From contig NZ_VRLV01000008.1 of the NCBI RefSeq assembly GCF_009760925.1, forward strand, positions 62,001 through 126,000: a DNA stretch of 64,000 nt, written 5' to 3'. Under the pieces are notes generated by a model that ran no database searches, was not told where the DNA came from, and worked only from the letters and a program-made list of their open reading frames with translations. The translations under genes and the position numbers were made by a program. This DNA comes from Nonomuraea typhae. Lineage in GTDB: Bacteria > Actinomycetota > Actinomycetes > Streptosporangiales > Streptosporangiaceae. Below are positions 56,852-64,000 of this stretch, piece by piece (the first letter of the stretch is position 1; every line of letters starts with the position of its first letter).

Positions 56852-58174
56852 GTGGTTCGGCCACGCATCGTGATCGTGGGCGGCGGCTTCGCCGGATACC
56901 AGGCGGCCCGGCGCGCGTCACGGCACGCGCGGGGCGAAGTCGACGTCGCGCTGATCAATCCGACCGACTTCTCGCTGTATCAGCCCCTGCTGCCCGAGGT
57001 GGCGGCGGGCATCCTGGAGCCGCGGCGCATCGCGGTTCCCATCACCTCGACGTTGCCGCGGGTGAAGCTCCTGCTCGGCACCGTCGGGGGCATCGACACC
57101 GGCCAGCGCCTCGTGCGCTACGTGGACGCCGAGAACAGGCCCGCGGAAATCGACTACGACCGGCTGGTCATCACGGTCGGCGCCGTCAGCAAGGTGCTGC
57201 CCATCAAGGGCGCCGCCGAGTTCGGGCACGGCTTCAAGGGCCTGCCGGAGGCGTTGTACCTGCGCGACCACATCGTGCGCCAGGTCGAACTGGCCGCGCA
57301 CGCCCCGCCCGGCGAACGGCGCGCCCGGCTCACGTTCGTGGTGGTCGGCGCCGGCTACACCGGGACCGAGGTGGCCACCGCCGGGCACCTGTTCACCAGG
57401 GCGCTGGCCCGCTATCACCGTTCGCTGCGCGACGAGCCGATCCGCTGGATCCTGCTGCACCTCGGCCAGAGCGTGCTGCCGGGGCTGCGGCCGAGCATCC
57501 AGCGCACCGCCGAGCGCGTGTTGCGGCGGCGCGGGGTGGACCTGCGGCTGGGCGTGTCCGTGCGCGAGCAGACCCGCGAGGGCGTGCACCTGACGGACGA
57601 CACGTACGTGCCGGCCAGGACCGTCGTGTGGACCACCGGCGTCGCGCCCGACCCCGTCGCGGCCTGCTTCGGGCTGCCGATGGTGGGAGGCCGCATCGAG
57701 GTGGACGAGTACCTCGCGGTCAAGGGCCACGACCACGTGCTCGCCGTCGGGGACATCGCCGCCGTGCCGGACCTCACGCGGCCCGGCGAGTACACGGGCA
57801 TGACCGGCCAGCACGCCGAGCGCCAGGGCAAGCTCGCCGGCCGCAACGTCGCCGCCTCGCTCGGGTACGGCACGGCCAAGCCGTACAAGCACCGCAACCT
57901 CGGCTTCGTCGTGGACCTGGGCGGCTGGAAGGCGGCGGCCGACCCGCTGGGCGTGCCGCTGTCCGGGGTGGTCGCCAAGGCGGTGACCCGCGGCTACCAC
58001 CTGATGTCGGTGCCGTCGGGCCGGGTGCGGATCGCCGCCGACTGGCTGCTGGACGCCTTCCTGCCGCGCCAGGAGGTCCAGCTCGGGCTGATCCGCTCCG
58101 GCCAGGTGCCGCTGGCCAGCGCCGGCCCCGAACTCCCCCATCTCGCCTACGAGGAGCCCGACAGTGAAACGTGA
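56852..58174 (+). CDS. Type II NADH:quinone oxidoreductase (NDH-2)-like FAD protein
   Basis: 440 residues from GTG 56852 (GGAGG ten bases upstream). First Rossmann fold IVIVGGGFAGYQAARRASRH; FAD/quinone-related NPTDFSLYQPLLPEVAAGIL; second Rossmann for NADH FVVVGAGYTGTEVATAGHLF; and the third FAD motif HVLAVGDIAAVPD. The WTTGVAPDP and MTGQHAERQGKLAGRNVAAS stretches are typical of NDH-2. Membrane-associated, it passes electrons from NADH to menaquinone without pumping protons. Its last 11 bases overlap the next small gene. Confidence 0.92.
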   Translation: MVRPRIVIVGGGFAGYQAARRASRHARGEVDVALINPTDFSLYQPLLPEVAAGILEPRRIAVPITSTLPRVKLLLGTVGGIDTGQRLVRYVDAENRPAEIDYDRLVITVGAVSKVLPIKGAAEFGHGFKGLPEALYLRDHIVRQVELAAHAPPGERRARLTFVVVGAGYTGTEVATAGHLFTRALARYHRSLRDEPIRWILLHLGQSVLPGLRPSIQRTAERVLRRRGVDLRLGVSVREQTREGVHLTDDTYVPARTVVWTTGVAPDPVAACFGLPMVGGRIEVDEYLAVKGHDHVLAVGDIAAVPDLTRPGEYTGMTGQHAERQGKLAGRNVAASLGYGTAKPYKHRNLGFVVDLGGWKAAADPLGVPLSGVVAKAVTRGYHLMSVPSGRVRIAADWLLDAFLPRQEVQLGLIRSGQVPLASAGPELPHLAYEEPDSET

Positions 58175-58445
58175 GACCTTGCGCAGAGTCGTGAGAGGCA
58201 GGCTCTGGCCTCCCGGCGAGGAGGCGTTCGAGGTGTCGAGCCGGCCGGGGAACACCGCGGTGCGCCGGCCGGTGGAGGCGGCCGACGTCACGGCCTCGCG
58301 GGCGGTGGCGCTGCGGGAGCCGTACACCTTCCTGGCGCCAGGAGAGCGGGCGTTTCCCGACAAGACGACGGCCAGACCGCGCGGGATCAAGCGGGAGCGC
58401 GATCCGCGCGGCGTCATCCGGGCCGGTTTCCCGGTGTCACGATGA
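58164..58445 (+). CDS. Small basic hypothetical protein between NDH-2 and cytochrome b
   Basis: 93 residues, no cysteines, no membrane helix, strongly basic (LRRVVRGRLWPPGEEAFEVS, FPDKTTARPRGIKRERDPRG). No recognised family. It starts at GTG inside the NDH-2 3' end and its stop overlaps the cytochrome b start (ATGA), so the three are translationally coupled. Its role is likely structural, for example linking NDH-2 to the membrane subunit. That is inference from position alone. Confidence 0.6.
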   Translation: MKRETLRRVVRGRLWPPGEEAFEVSSRPGNTAVRRPVEAADVTASRAVALREPYTFLAPGERAFPDKTTARPRGIKRERDPRGVIRAGFPVSR

Positions 58446-59794
58446 AGGCTCTCGACGAGCGGCTCGGCGGCGGGCGCTTCCTGACCAAGGCGATGCGCAA
58501 GGTCTTCCCCGACCACTGGACCTACCTGCTGGGGGAGATCGCCCTCTACTCCTTCGCGGTCGTGCTGGTGTCGGGGGTGTTCCTGACCTTCTTCTTCAAG
58601 CCGACCATGACGGAGGTGGTCTACGACGGGGCCTACGCGCCGTTGCGCGGGCTGCGGATGAGCACGGCCTACGCCTCGACGCTGGAGATCAGCTTCGAGG
58701 TGCGGGGCGGGCTGCTCATGCGGCAGATCCACCACTGGGGCACGCTGATCTTCATCGGGGCGATCTGCATGCACCTGCTGCGCAACTTCTTCACCGGCGC
58801 CTTCCGCAAGCCGCGCGAGCTGAACTGGCTGATCGGGGTGCTGCTGTTCGTGCTGGTGATGGCCAACGGACTGCTCGGATACTCGTTGCCCGACGACGCG
58901 CTCTCGGGGGCCGCGTTGCGGATCACGCATTCCATCACGCTGTCGTTGCCGCTGGTCGGGACCTATCTGGCGATGTTCCTGTTCGGCGGGGAGTTCCCGG
59001 GGCAGGACGTCGTCCCGCGATTCTTCAGCCTGCACGTGCTGCTGCTGCCCGGGCTGCTGGCGGTGCTGATCCCGCTGCACGGCATGGTGCTGACCTGCCG
59101 GCAGACGCACACGCAGTTCAAGGCCAAGGGGCTGAGCGAGCGGACGGTGCGCGGGGTGCCGTTCTTCCCGGCCTTCGTGGCCAAGACGACCGCGTTCTTC
59201 CTGTGGGTGTTCGCGGGGATCGCGCTTCTGGCCGCGCTCTTCCAGATCAACCCCATCTGGCTGTACGGCCCGGCCCGGCCGACCGTCATCGCCGCCGGGT
59301 CCCAGCCGGACTGGTACATGGGCTTCCTGGAGGGGGCGCTACGGCTGATGCCCGGGTGGGAGGTGACCGTGTTCGGGCAGACGCTCACGCTGAGCCTGCT
59401 CATTCCGGCGCTGGTCGCCCCCGGGCTGCTGTTCACCGGGCTGGCGCTCTACCCGTTCCTGGAGCGGCGCTTCACCAAGGACCACGAGGTGCGCAACCTC
59501 CTGGACCGGCCCAGGGACGTGCCGGTCAGGACCGGGATCGGGGTGGCGGGCATCGTCTATTACGGCGTGCTGTGGCTGGCCGGGGGCAACGACGTGATCG
59601 CGATGACCTTCGACGTCAAGCTCTACACGACCACCTGGATCTTCCGCGTGGCGGTGTTCGCGGCGCCGGCGCTGGCCTTCGAGATCACGCGGCGGATCTG
59701 CCTGGCCCTGCGGCAGGGGGAGGCGGAGGCGCCTGAATCGGGTGTCGTCGTACGGACACCGGAAGGGAGGTATATCGACAGCGCGCATCGATGA
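58442..59794 (+). CDS. Cytochrome b (QcrB-like), orphan bc-complex subunit
   Basis: 450 residues with about eight to nine membrane helices. Heme ligands: QIHHWGTLIFIGAICMHLLR (His spaced 13) in helix B and FSLHVLLLPGLLAVLIPLHG (His spaced 14) in helix D. The Qo-site motif is PDWY in SQPDWYMGFLEGALRLMPGW, as in Gram-positive QcrB. Shorter than the main actinomycete QcrB (about 540). No Rieske or cytochrome c gene is near, so this is a second, stand-alone quinol-oxidising cytochrome b. Coupled by ATGA with the 93-residue gene and behind NDH-2. Confidence 0.9.
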   Translation: MKALDERLGGGRFLTKAMRKVFPDHWTYLLGEIALYSFAVVLVSGVFLTFFFKPTMTEVVYDGAYAPLRGLRMSTAYASTLEISFEVRGGLLMRQIHHWGTLIFIGAICMHLLRNFFTGAFRKPRELNWLIGVLLFVLVMANGLLGYSLPDDALSGAALRITHSITLSLPLVGTYLAMFLFGGEFPGQDVVPRFFSLHVLLLPGLLAVLIPLHGMVLTCRQTHTQFKAKGLSERTVRGVPFFPAFVAKTTAFFLWVFAGIALLAALFQINPIWLYGPARPTVIAAGSQPDWYMGFLEGALRLMPGWEVTVFGQTLTLSLLIPALVAPGLLFTGLALYPFLERRFTKDHEVRNLLDRPRDVPVRTGIGVAGIVYYGVLWLAGGNDVIAMTFDVKLYTTTWIFRVAVFAAPALAFEITRRICLALRQGEAEAPESGVVVRTPEGRYIDSAHR

Positions 59795-59853
59795 GTGAGT
59801 GTGACCCGGTTCACCGGAGCAATCCTCTGGACCGGGTCCGGCTCGTTGATTAC

Positions 59854-59872
59854 ATTGGACTTTGTGTCCAAT
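59854..59872. promoter_or_regulatory. Inverted repeat at the start of the M24 peptidase operon
   Basis: ATTGGAC-TTTGT-GTCCAAT, perfect seven-base arms, AT-enriched. It overlaps a candidate GTG start at 59864 and sits just before another at 59879. Probably a TetR-type operator; no regulator gene is adjacent. Confidence 0.7.
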
Positions 59873-60685
59873 AAGACTGTGTCCGATCTGGGTCGCTTCC
59901 GTGAGCTGCAGCGGCTCGCCTACCAGGGGGCCGAGCACGTCGCGTCGCGGCTCGAGCCCGGGGTGACCGAGCGGATGGCCGCCACCGCGCTGCGAAAGTG
60001 GCTGGAGCGGCATGGGGTGGACGACTGGTTCCATGTCCCGTTCGCGTGGTTCGGCTCGCGGACGGCGTTCCGGAATTTCCGTGTTCCCACTCAGTTCTTG
60101 CCGACTTCTCGGGAACTGGAGGAGGGGATGCCGTTCGTCCTGGATTGCGCGCCGGTTCGGGAGGGGTTTGTCGCCGATATCGGGTTTTCTGGGTGTCTGG
60201 GGGATAACTCGGCGTGGGGGCGGCTGGATCGGGATCTTGCCGGGTATCGGGGGCGGATACTGGAGTTGGTGCGGGAGCGGCGGACTTTTCGCGATATTTA
60301 CGTAGAAGTGGACCGGCTCATCGCCGAGCAAGGGCATCGGAACCGGCATAAGGTTTATCCCGGGCGGGTGATCGGGCATCAGGTTGCCCGAATTCGCCTG
60401 GGCGGGCCGCGGTTTGTGGTTTTTCAGTCCTTCGGATTCCGGACCCTGCGTACCATCGGCCGCGAACTCATCAAGGAACGCCTGGAAGGCCGCTCACCCC
60501 TGTGGGCCGGCGGGAAGGCCAGCGACCACCCGCCCACCCCGGGACTCTGGGCAGTCGAGCCGCACCTCGGCACCTACGGTGACGCGATCGGCGCCAAGTT
60601 CGAGGAACTGCTGGTCGTGACCGAGGACGACGCCCACTGGCTGGATGACGACCTTCCCCACGTCCGCCGCTGGGAGTCCGCATGA
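59864..60685 (+). CDS. M24 family metallopeptidase (Xaa-Pro aminopeptidase-like)
   Basis: About 273 residues. The pita-bread fold ligands are visible: Asp in FVLDCAPVREGFVADIGFSG (both D of L-D and A-D-I-G), His in GRVIGHQVARIRL, Glu in LWAVEPHLGTYG and Glu in KFEELLVVTEDDAHWLDDDL. Hydrolyses peptide or related bonds with two metals. Start is uncertain: GTG 59864 or 59879 lie next to the inverted repeat, and GTG 59795 is in frame upstream. Bases 60070-60430 use many T- and G-ending codons, unlike its flanks. Followed by an ATGA overlap with the next gene. Confidence 0.8.
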   Translation: MSNKTVSDLGRFRELQRLAYQGAEHVASRLEPGVTERMAATALRKWLERHGVDDWFHVPFAWFGSRTAFRNFRVPTQFLPTSRELEEGMPFVLDCAPVREGFVADIGFSGCLGDNSAWGRLDRDLAGYRGRILELVRERRTFRDIYVEVDRLIAEQGHRNRHKVYPGRVIGHQVARIRLGGPRFVVFQSFGFRTLRTIGRELIKERLEGRSPLWAGGKASDHPPTPGLWAVEPHLGTYGDAIGAKFEELLVVTEDDAHWLDDDLPHVRRWESA

Positions 60686-61560
60686 CCACCACCCCCATCA
60701 AGCCGCGCCGGGTCAGGTTCTCGTGGGAGGAGACGCCACTGCACTGGGTGCCCGGCGACCCCTTCACCACCCACCTGATCAACGTGCTGCACATGCTGCT
60801 CCCGGCCGGCGAGCGCTGGTTCGTGCACGTGTTCAAGCAGGCGCTGCCGTACATCACCGATCCTCGGCTGAAAGACGAGGTCAAGGGGTTCATGGGGCAG
60901 GAGGGCACGCACGCGGTCGCGCACCAGCGCGTGCTGGAGCACATGAAGGAGCAGGGGCTCGACCCCACCCCGTACGTGGAGAACATCGAGTGGCTCTTCG
61001 AGCGGCTGCTCGGCGACCACACGATGCCGCCGAGGGCGCGGCGGGTGTTCTGGCTGAAGGAGCGGGTGGCGCTGATCGCCGCGATCGAGCACTACACCGC
61101 GGTGCTCGGGCAGTGGATCCTCGACGCGCGGCCGCTCGACGACGCCCGGGCCGACGCGGTCATGATGGATCTGCTGCGCTGGCACGGCGCCGAGGAGGTC
61201 GAGCACCGCAGCGTGGCCTTCGACCTGTTCGCGCACCTCGACGGCTCCTACGCGCGGCGGGCGCGGACCATGCTGGTCACCGGGCCGATGATCGTCGTGC
61301 TGCTCAAGCGCGGGGCCGCGTTCCTGATGGCGAACGATCCGATCGTGCGCGGGCGGATGACGGCCAAATGGTCGCATTTCTTTTACCGGGCGGGGCAGGG
61401 GCGCGTGCCCTCCCTGCGCAGCATGGCGTTGGCCGTACCGCGTTATCTCCGTCCGGGGTTCCATCCCAGCCAGGAAGGCGATCTTCAGCAGGCGCTCGAC
61501 TACATCGCGATCTCTCCGGCGCACGCCGAGTTCGAAAGCTACAGGAGGTCCAGTGAGTAA
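60682..61560 (+). CDS. Metal-dependent hydrolase (PF10118 type)
   Basis: 292 residues, all-helical ferritin-like. Ligand-rich stretches: EVKGFMGQEGTHAVAHQRVL (E...H-x-x-x-H), IAAIEHYTAVLGQWILDARP and LLRWHGAEEVEHRSVAFDLF (W-H-x-x-E-E-x-E-H). This is the PF10118 family of predicted metal-dependent hydrolases/oxygenases, often clustered with flavin monooxygenases and M24-like proteins in actinomycetes. The reaction is unknown; a di-iron centre is plausible. ATG 60682 overlaps the M24 stop, and its 3' end overlaps the monooxygenase start by eight bases. Confidence 0.85.
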   Translation: MTTTPIKPRRVRFSWEETPLHWVPGDPFTTHLINVLHMLLPAGERWFVHVFKQALPYITDPRLKDEVKGFMGQEGTHAVAHQRVLEHMKEQGLDPTPYVENIEWLFERLLGDHTMPPRARRVFWLKERVALIAAIEHYTAVLGQWILDARPLDDARADAVMMDLLRWHGAEEVEHRSVAFDLFAHLDGSYARRARTMLVTGPMIVVLLKRGAAFLMANDPIVRGRMTAKWSHFFYRAGQGRVPSLRSMALAVPRYLRPGFHPSQEGDLQQALDYIAISPAHAEFESYRRSSE

Positions 61561-63007
61561 GCCGGGAATCGTGATCATCGGCTCGGGCTTCGCCGGGATC
61601 GGGATGGCGATCAAGCTCAAGGAGGCCGGGTACCACGACTTCGTCATCCTCGAGAAGGCCGCCGACCTGGGCGGGACCTGGCGGGACAACACTTATCCGG
61701 GGTGCGCGTGCGATGTGCCGTCGCCTATGTACTCGTACTCGTTCGAGCTGAATCCCGGGTGGTCGCGGATGTTCTCCCCGCAGGAGGAAATTTGGGCGTA
61801 TATGCGGGGTTGCGTGGATAAATACGGTGTCGGGCCGCATTTCCGGTACGGCCGGCAGGTTGTGGGGCTGGAGTACGACGACGTCGCCAGGGAGTGGACG
61901 GTCACCACCGAGGACGGCGCAACGATCCGGGCCAACGCCGTGATCTCCGGTATCGGCGCCCTCCACATCCCGAAATTTCCTGAAATACCGGGGCAGGAAG
62001 CCTTCGCCGGCCCTTCCTTCCACTCCAGCACCTGGGACCACTCCGTCGACCTGACCGGCAAGCGCGTCGCGGTCATCGGCACCGGCGCTTCGGCCATCCA
62101 GTTCGTCCCCCAAATCGCCCCCAAAGTCGGAAATTTACTGCTTTTCCAGCGCACACCACCCTGGATCCAGGCAAAGCCCGACTTCGCGCTGCCCGCCGGG
62201 GCCCGCAGACTCCTCGCCCTGCCCGGCGCCGCCCGCCTCCTGCGCAACACGATCTACTGGGGCCTCGAGACCCGCGCCCTGGGCTTCGCCGTGGACCCGC
62301 GCCTGATGAGGTTCCACGAGAACATGGCCCGCCGACACCTGGAACGCCAGGTCCCCGACCCGGAACTGCGCGCCAAACTGACCCCCGGCTACACCATCGG
62401 CTGCAAGCGCATCCTGATCTCCAGCGACTACTATCCCGCCCTGACCAGGCCGAACGTCAACCTGATCACCGACGCCATCACCGAGATCCGGGAACACTCG
62501 ATCGTCGACGCGACCGGCGCGGAACACGACGTGGACGTGATCATCTACGGCACCGGCTTCAAGGTCACCGACTCCCTGCAGGAACAACGCATCGTCGGCC
62601 GGGCCGGCCGCAAGATCCAGGACGCCTGGCAGGAGGGCATCGAAACCTACTACGGCATCACGACCGCGGGCTTCCCGAACCTGTTCTTCCTGCTCGGCCC
62701 CAACACCGGCCTCGGCCACAACTCCGTCGTTTTCATGATCGAATCCCAGGTCCGCTACGTCATGAACTGCCTGCGCCTGCTGTCGAAGACCCAGGCCAAG
62801 GCCATCGACGTCAAACCCGGCCGCCAGCGCGACTTCCAGGACCGCCTGCACCACCGCCTCGACCCCCTCGTCTGGAACTCCGGCGGCTGCCAGTCCTGGT
62901 ACCTCGACGAGCACGGCGTCAACCGCACGATCTGGCCCGGCTTCACGTTCGAATACTGGGCCCGCACCCTCCGCGTGGACCCCCGCGCATACGAACTCAT
63001 CTACTAA
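61553..63007 (+). CDS. Flavin-containing (Baeyer-Villiger-type) monooxygenase
   Basis: 484 residues. FAD Rossmann motif IVIIGSGFAGIGMAIKLKEA; ILEKAADLGGTWRDNTYPGC; the Baeyer-Villiger fingerprint F-x-G-x-x-x-H-x-x-x-W-D as FAGPSFHSSTWDHSV; and the NADPH motif VAVIGTGASAIQFVPQIAP. C-terminal FPNLFFLLGPNTGLGHNSVV is typical. Uses NADPH and oxygen to insert an oxygen atom beside a carbonyl, or to oxidise heteroatoms, in the cytoplasm. Last gene of the M24/PF10118 operon, eight-base overlap at the start (GTG 61553). The ketone substrate is unknown. Confidence 0.92.
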   Translation: MSKPGIVIIGSGFAGIGMAIKLKEAGYHDFVILEKAADLGGTWRDNTYPGCACDVPSPMYSYSFELNPGWSRMFSPQEEIWAYMRGCVDKYGVGPHFRYGRQVVGLEYDDVAREWTVTTEDGATIRANAVISGIGALHIPKFPEIPGQEAFAGPSFHSSTWDHSVDLTGKRVAVIGTGASAIQFVPQIAPKVGNLLLFQRTPPWIQAKPDFALPAGARRLLALPGAARLLRNTIYWGLETRALGFAVDPRLMRFHENMARRHLERQVPDPELRAKLTPGYTIGCKRILISSDYYPALTRPNVNLITDAITEIREHSIVDATGAEHDVDVIIYGTGFKVTDSLQEQRIVGRAGRKIQDAWQEGIETYYGITTAGFPNLFFLLGPNTGLGHNSVVFMIESQVRYVMNCLRLLSKTQAKAIDVKPGRQRDFQDRLHHRLDPLVWNSGGCQSWYLDEHGVNRTIWPGFTFEYWARTLRVDPRAYELIY

Positions 63008-63040
63008 AACTGTCGGTCACGATCTTTAGAGTCATGCCTC

Positions 63041-64000
63041 ATGACGACTGGGGCATGGGAGGCGGTCCGCAAGGCCGTCGACGCCTACGACATGCACGCG
63101 GTGGCCGAGGTGGCCGCCGGACTCGGCGACGCCGAGCGCCGCGAGGTGGCCAGGGAGCTCGCCGGTTACCTGCCGACGGCCCGCGCGCAGGGCGAAGACG
63201 ACCTCGAGCGCCAGTATGACCGGTGGCAGGACCTGCAAGACCTGGCCGCGGAAAGCGACACCCCAGTCCACGACCTCACCGCACACCAGCCCACGGGCGT
63301 GCTCCCCGCCCGCTGGCTCGAACCCATGCGCGTCGCCGGCGCCGCCACGATCCCCGGCGCCGCCGCGGCCGCCGCCTGGCTCAGCCGCCGCGAGCTCCGC
63401 CGCCCGTCCACACGCTGGGGATGGGCGAGCATGCCGGTGGACGACACCCCGCTGCTCCTGGACGTTCTGGCCACCCGCCCCGCCGCGTGGCAGGCCGATC
63501 TCGCGGTACGGCTGGCGCTGCGCCTGCGCGAGACCCGGCCGGTGGCCGACAACCACGTGCGCCTCGTGCTGGAGTTGCTGCGCCGTACCCAAGCCGAACC
63601 CCCCGCGCACGACCCGCTCACCCTCGCCTGGGTGGCGGCCTCCGTCCCGTCGTCCGCGTTGCTGGCCAAGGACCCGCTGCTGGCCGTCATGGTCACGCGC
63701 CTGTTCGAGTCCGAGGGCGTGGGCAGGCTGGTGCGCGACAGCCACGACTGGCCGAAAGCCCTGCACAAACTCACGGCCCGTTCCCTAACCGGCGCGCCAA
63801 GGGTGCCCAGGAGGGCCCTGCTGAAAGGCTGCGTGGCCCGCTTCCTCCGCGGCGGCCAAGCCGCCGACCTGCGCTTCTTCGTCCGCCTCCACGACCTGCT
63901 CGACCCGATGGACGGCGAAGTGGCCGACTACGCCCACGACTACCTCAGACTCCTCCCCTCCGCCCCAGGCCCCGTGGCCGAACTCGCCCTCAAACAGATC
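63041..64000 (+). CDS. DUF6493 family protein, C terminus outside the window
   Basis: The frame is open from ATG 63041 to the window end (320 codons, no stop). It begins M-T-T-G-A-W and contains LGDAERREVARELAGYLPTA, MRVAGAATIPGAAAAAAWLS, RPAAWQADLAVRLALRLRET and LLKGCVARFLRGGQAADLRF followed by FVRLHDLLDP. Each has a counterpart in the full-length protein at 35095-37653 in the same order, so the two are paralogues. About 500 further residues are expected beyond the window. Soluble, helical-repeat-like, unknown function. Confidence 0.75.
   Translation, partial: MTTGAWEAVRKAVDAYDMHAVAEVAAGLGDAERREVARELAGYLPTARAQGEDDLERQYDRWQDLQDLAAESDTPVHDLTAHQPTGVLPARWLEPMRVAGAATIPGAAAAAAWLSRRELRRPSTRWGWASMPVDDTPLLLDVLATRPAAWQADLAVRLALRLRETRPVADNHVRLVLELLRRTQAEPPAHDPLTLAWVAASVPSSALLAKDPLLAVMVTRLFESEGVGRLVRDSHDWPKALHKLTARSLTGAPRVPRRALLKGCVARFLRGGQAADLRFFVRLHDLLDPMDGEVADYAHDYLRLLPSAPGPVAELALKQI

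Noticed and set aside
56918..59110. 730-codon minus-strand frame opposite NDH-2 and cytochrome b
   Set aside because: Shadow frame; the plus strand encodes enzymes with intact cofactor motifs.
63216..63788. 190-codon plus-strand frame near the right edge
   Set aside because: Shadow of the DUF6493 frame that starts at 63041 and continues past the window.

Overview
The window is very GC-rich and densely coded, with many GTG starts, ATGA/GTGA overlaps and almost no intergenic sequence. Family content includes a PF04672-type SAM methyltransferase, CU044_5270 and DUF6493 proteins, XRE regulators with an MmyB-like ligand domain, DtxR/IdeR-type iron boxes, a QcrB-like cytochrome b with a PDWY motif, and MTAN-beta-propeller and pseudokinase proteins. 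This points to a large-genome filamentous actinomycete, probably Streptosporangiales (Nonomuraea-like). The taxonomy is inference. I saw no tRNA, rRNA, CRISPR array, insertion sequence or replication origin.

Layout. 1-14 kb: truncated SDR oxidoreductase, nitroreductase remnant, XRE regulator divergent from a SnoaL-like protein, nucleotidyltransferase, MFS exporter, a nitrilase-fold protein lacking its cysteine, a secreted GH92 alpha-mannosidase behind a LacI-type palindrome, two methyltransferases, an AraC regulator, a MarR/NmrA divergent pair, an ECF sigma factor with a SnoaL domain plus a free SnoaL partner, and a phosphotransferase remnant. 14-21 kb: TetR/GH3 glucosidase pair, DHA2 exporter with its membrane-fusion adaptor, a second HlyD-like adaptor and a MetF-like reductase. 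21-28 kb: a leaderless small gene, a decayed ECF sigma/CU044_5270 locus, a nucleosidase-beta-propeller fusion in an apparent operon with a secreted isoaspartyl peptidase, and a DNA-binding/coiled-coil/membrane/ricin-lectin protein. 28-35 kb: DUF305 lipoprotein, alpha/beta hydrolase divergent from MarR, and a complete iron-siderophore uptake operon with two iron boxes. 35-46 kb: a full-length DUF6493 protein, an alkaline-phosphatase-like membrane protein, LysE exporter plus TetR, a D-amino-acid catabolic operon and a GH8 lipoprotein. 46-55 kb: a response regulator followed by a histidine kinase fused without a stop codon to a DUF4153-type membrane protein, an arylamine N-acetyltransferase, a large double-pseudokinase protein, DUF3817 and SURF1. 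55-64 kb: LysR divergent from a coupled NDH-2/small protein/cytochrome b cluster, an M24 peptidase/PF10118/Baeyer-Villiger monooxygenase operon, and the start of a second DUF6493 gene cut by the window edge.

How genes work together. The iron operon (30.5-35.1 kb) covers reductive iron release, lipoprotein capture, permeation and ATP-driven import. The 41-45.4 kb operon should deacylate N-acyl-D-amino acids, remove the amino group by PLP chemistry and detoxify enamine/imine intermediates with RidA. The 56.8-59.8 kb cluster pairs a type II NADH dehydrogenase with an orphan quinol-oxidising cytochrome b. Sugar-related genes (GH92, GH3, GH8) are scattered, each with its own local control.

The strongest candidates for something undescribed are the MTAN-beta-propeller/isoaspartyl-peptidase pair, the kinase-DUF4153 stopless fusion, the double pseudokinase, and the NDH-2/93-residue/cytochrome b module. 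No stretch over 300 bases lacks an annotated gene or gene remnant.
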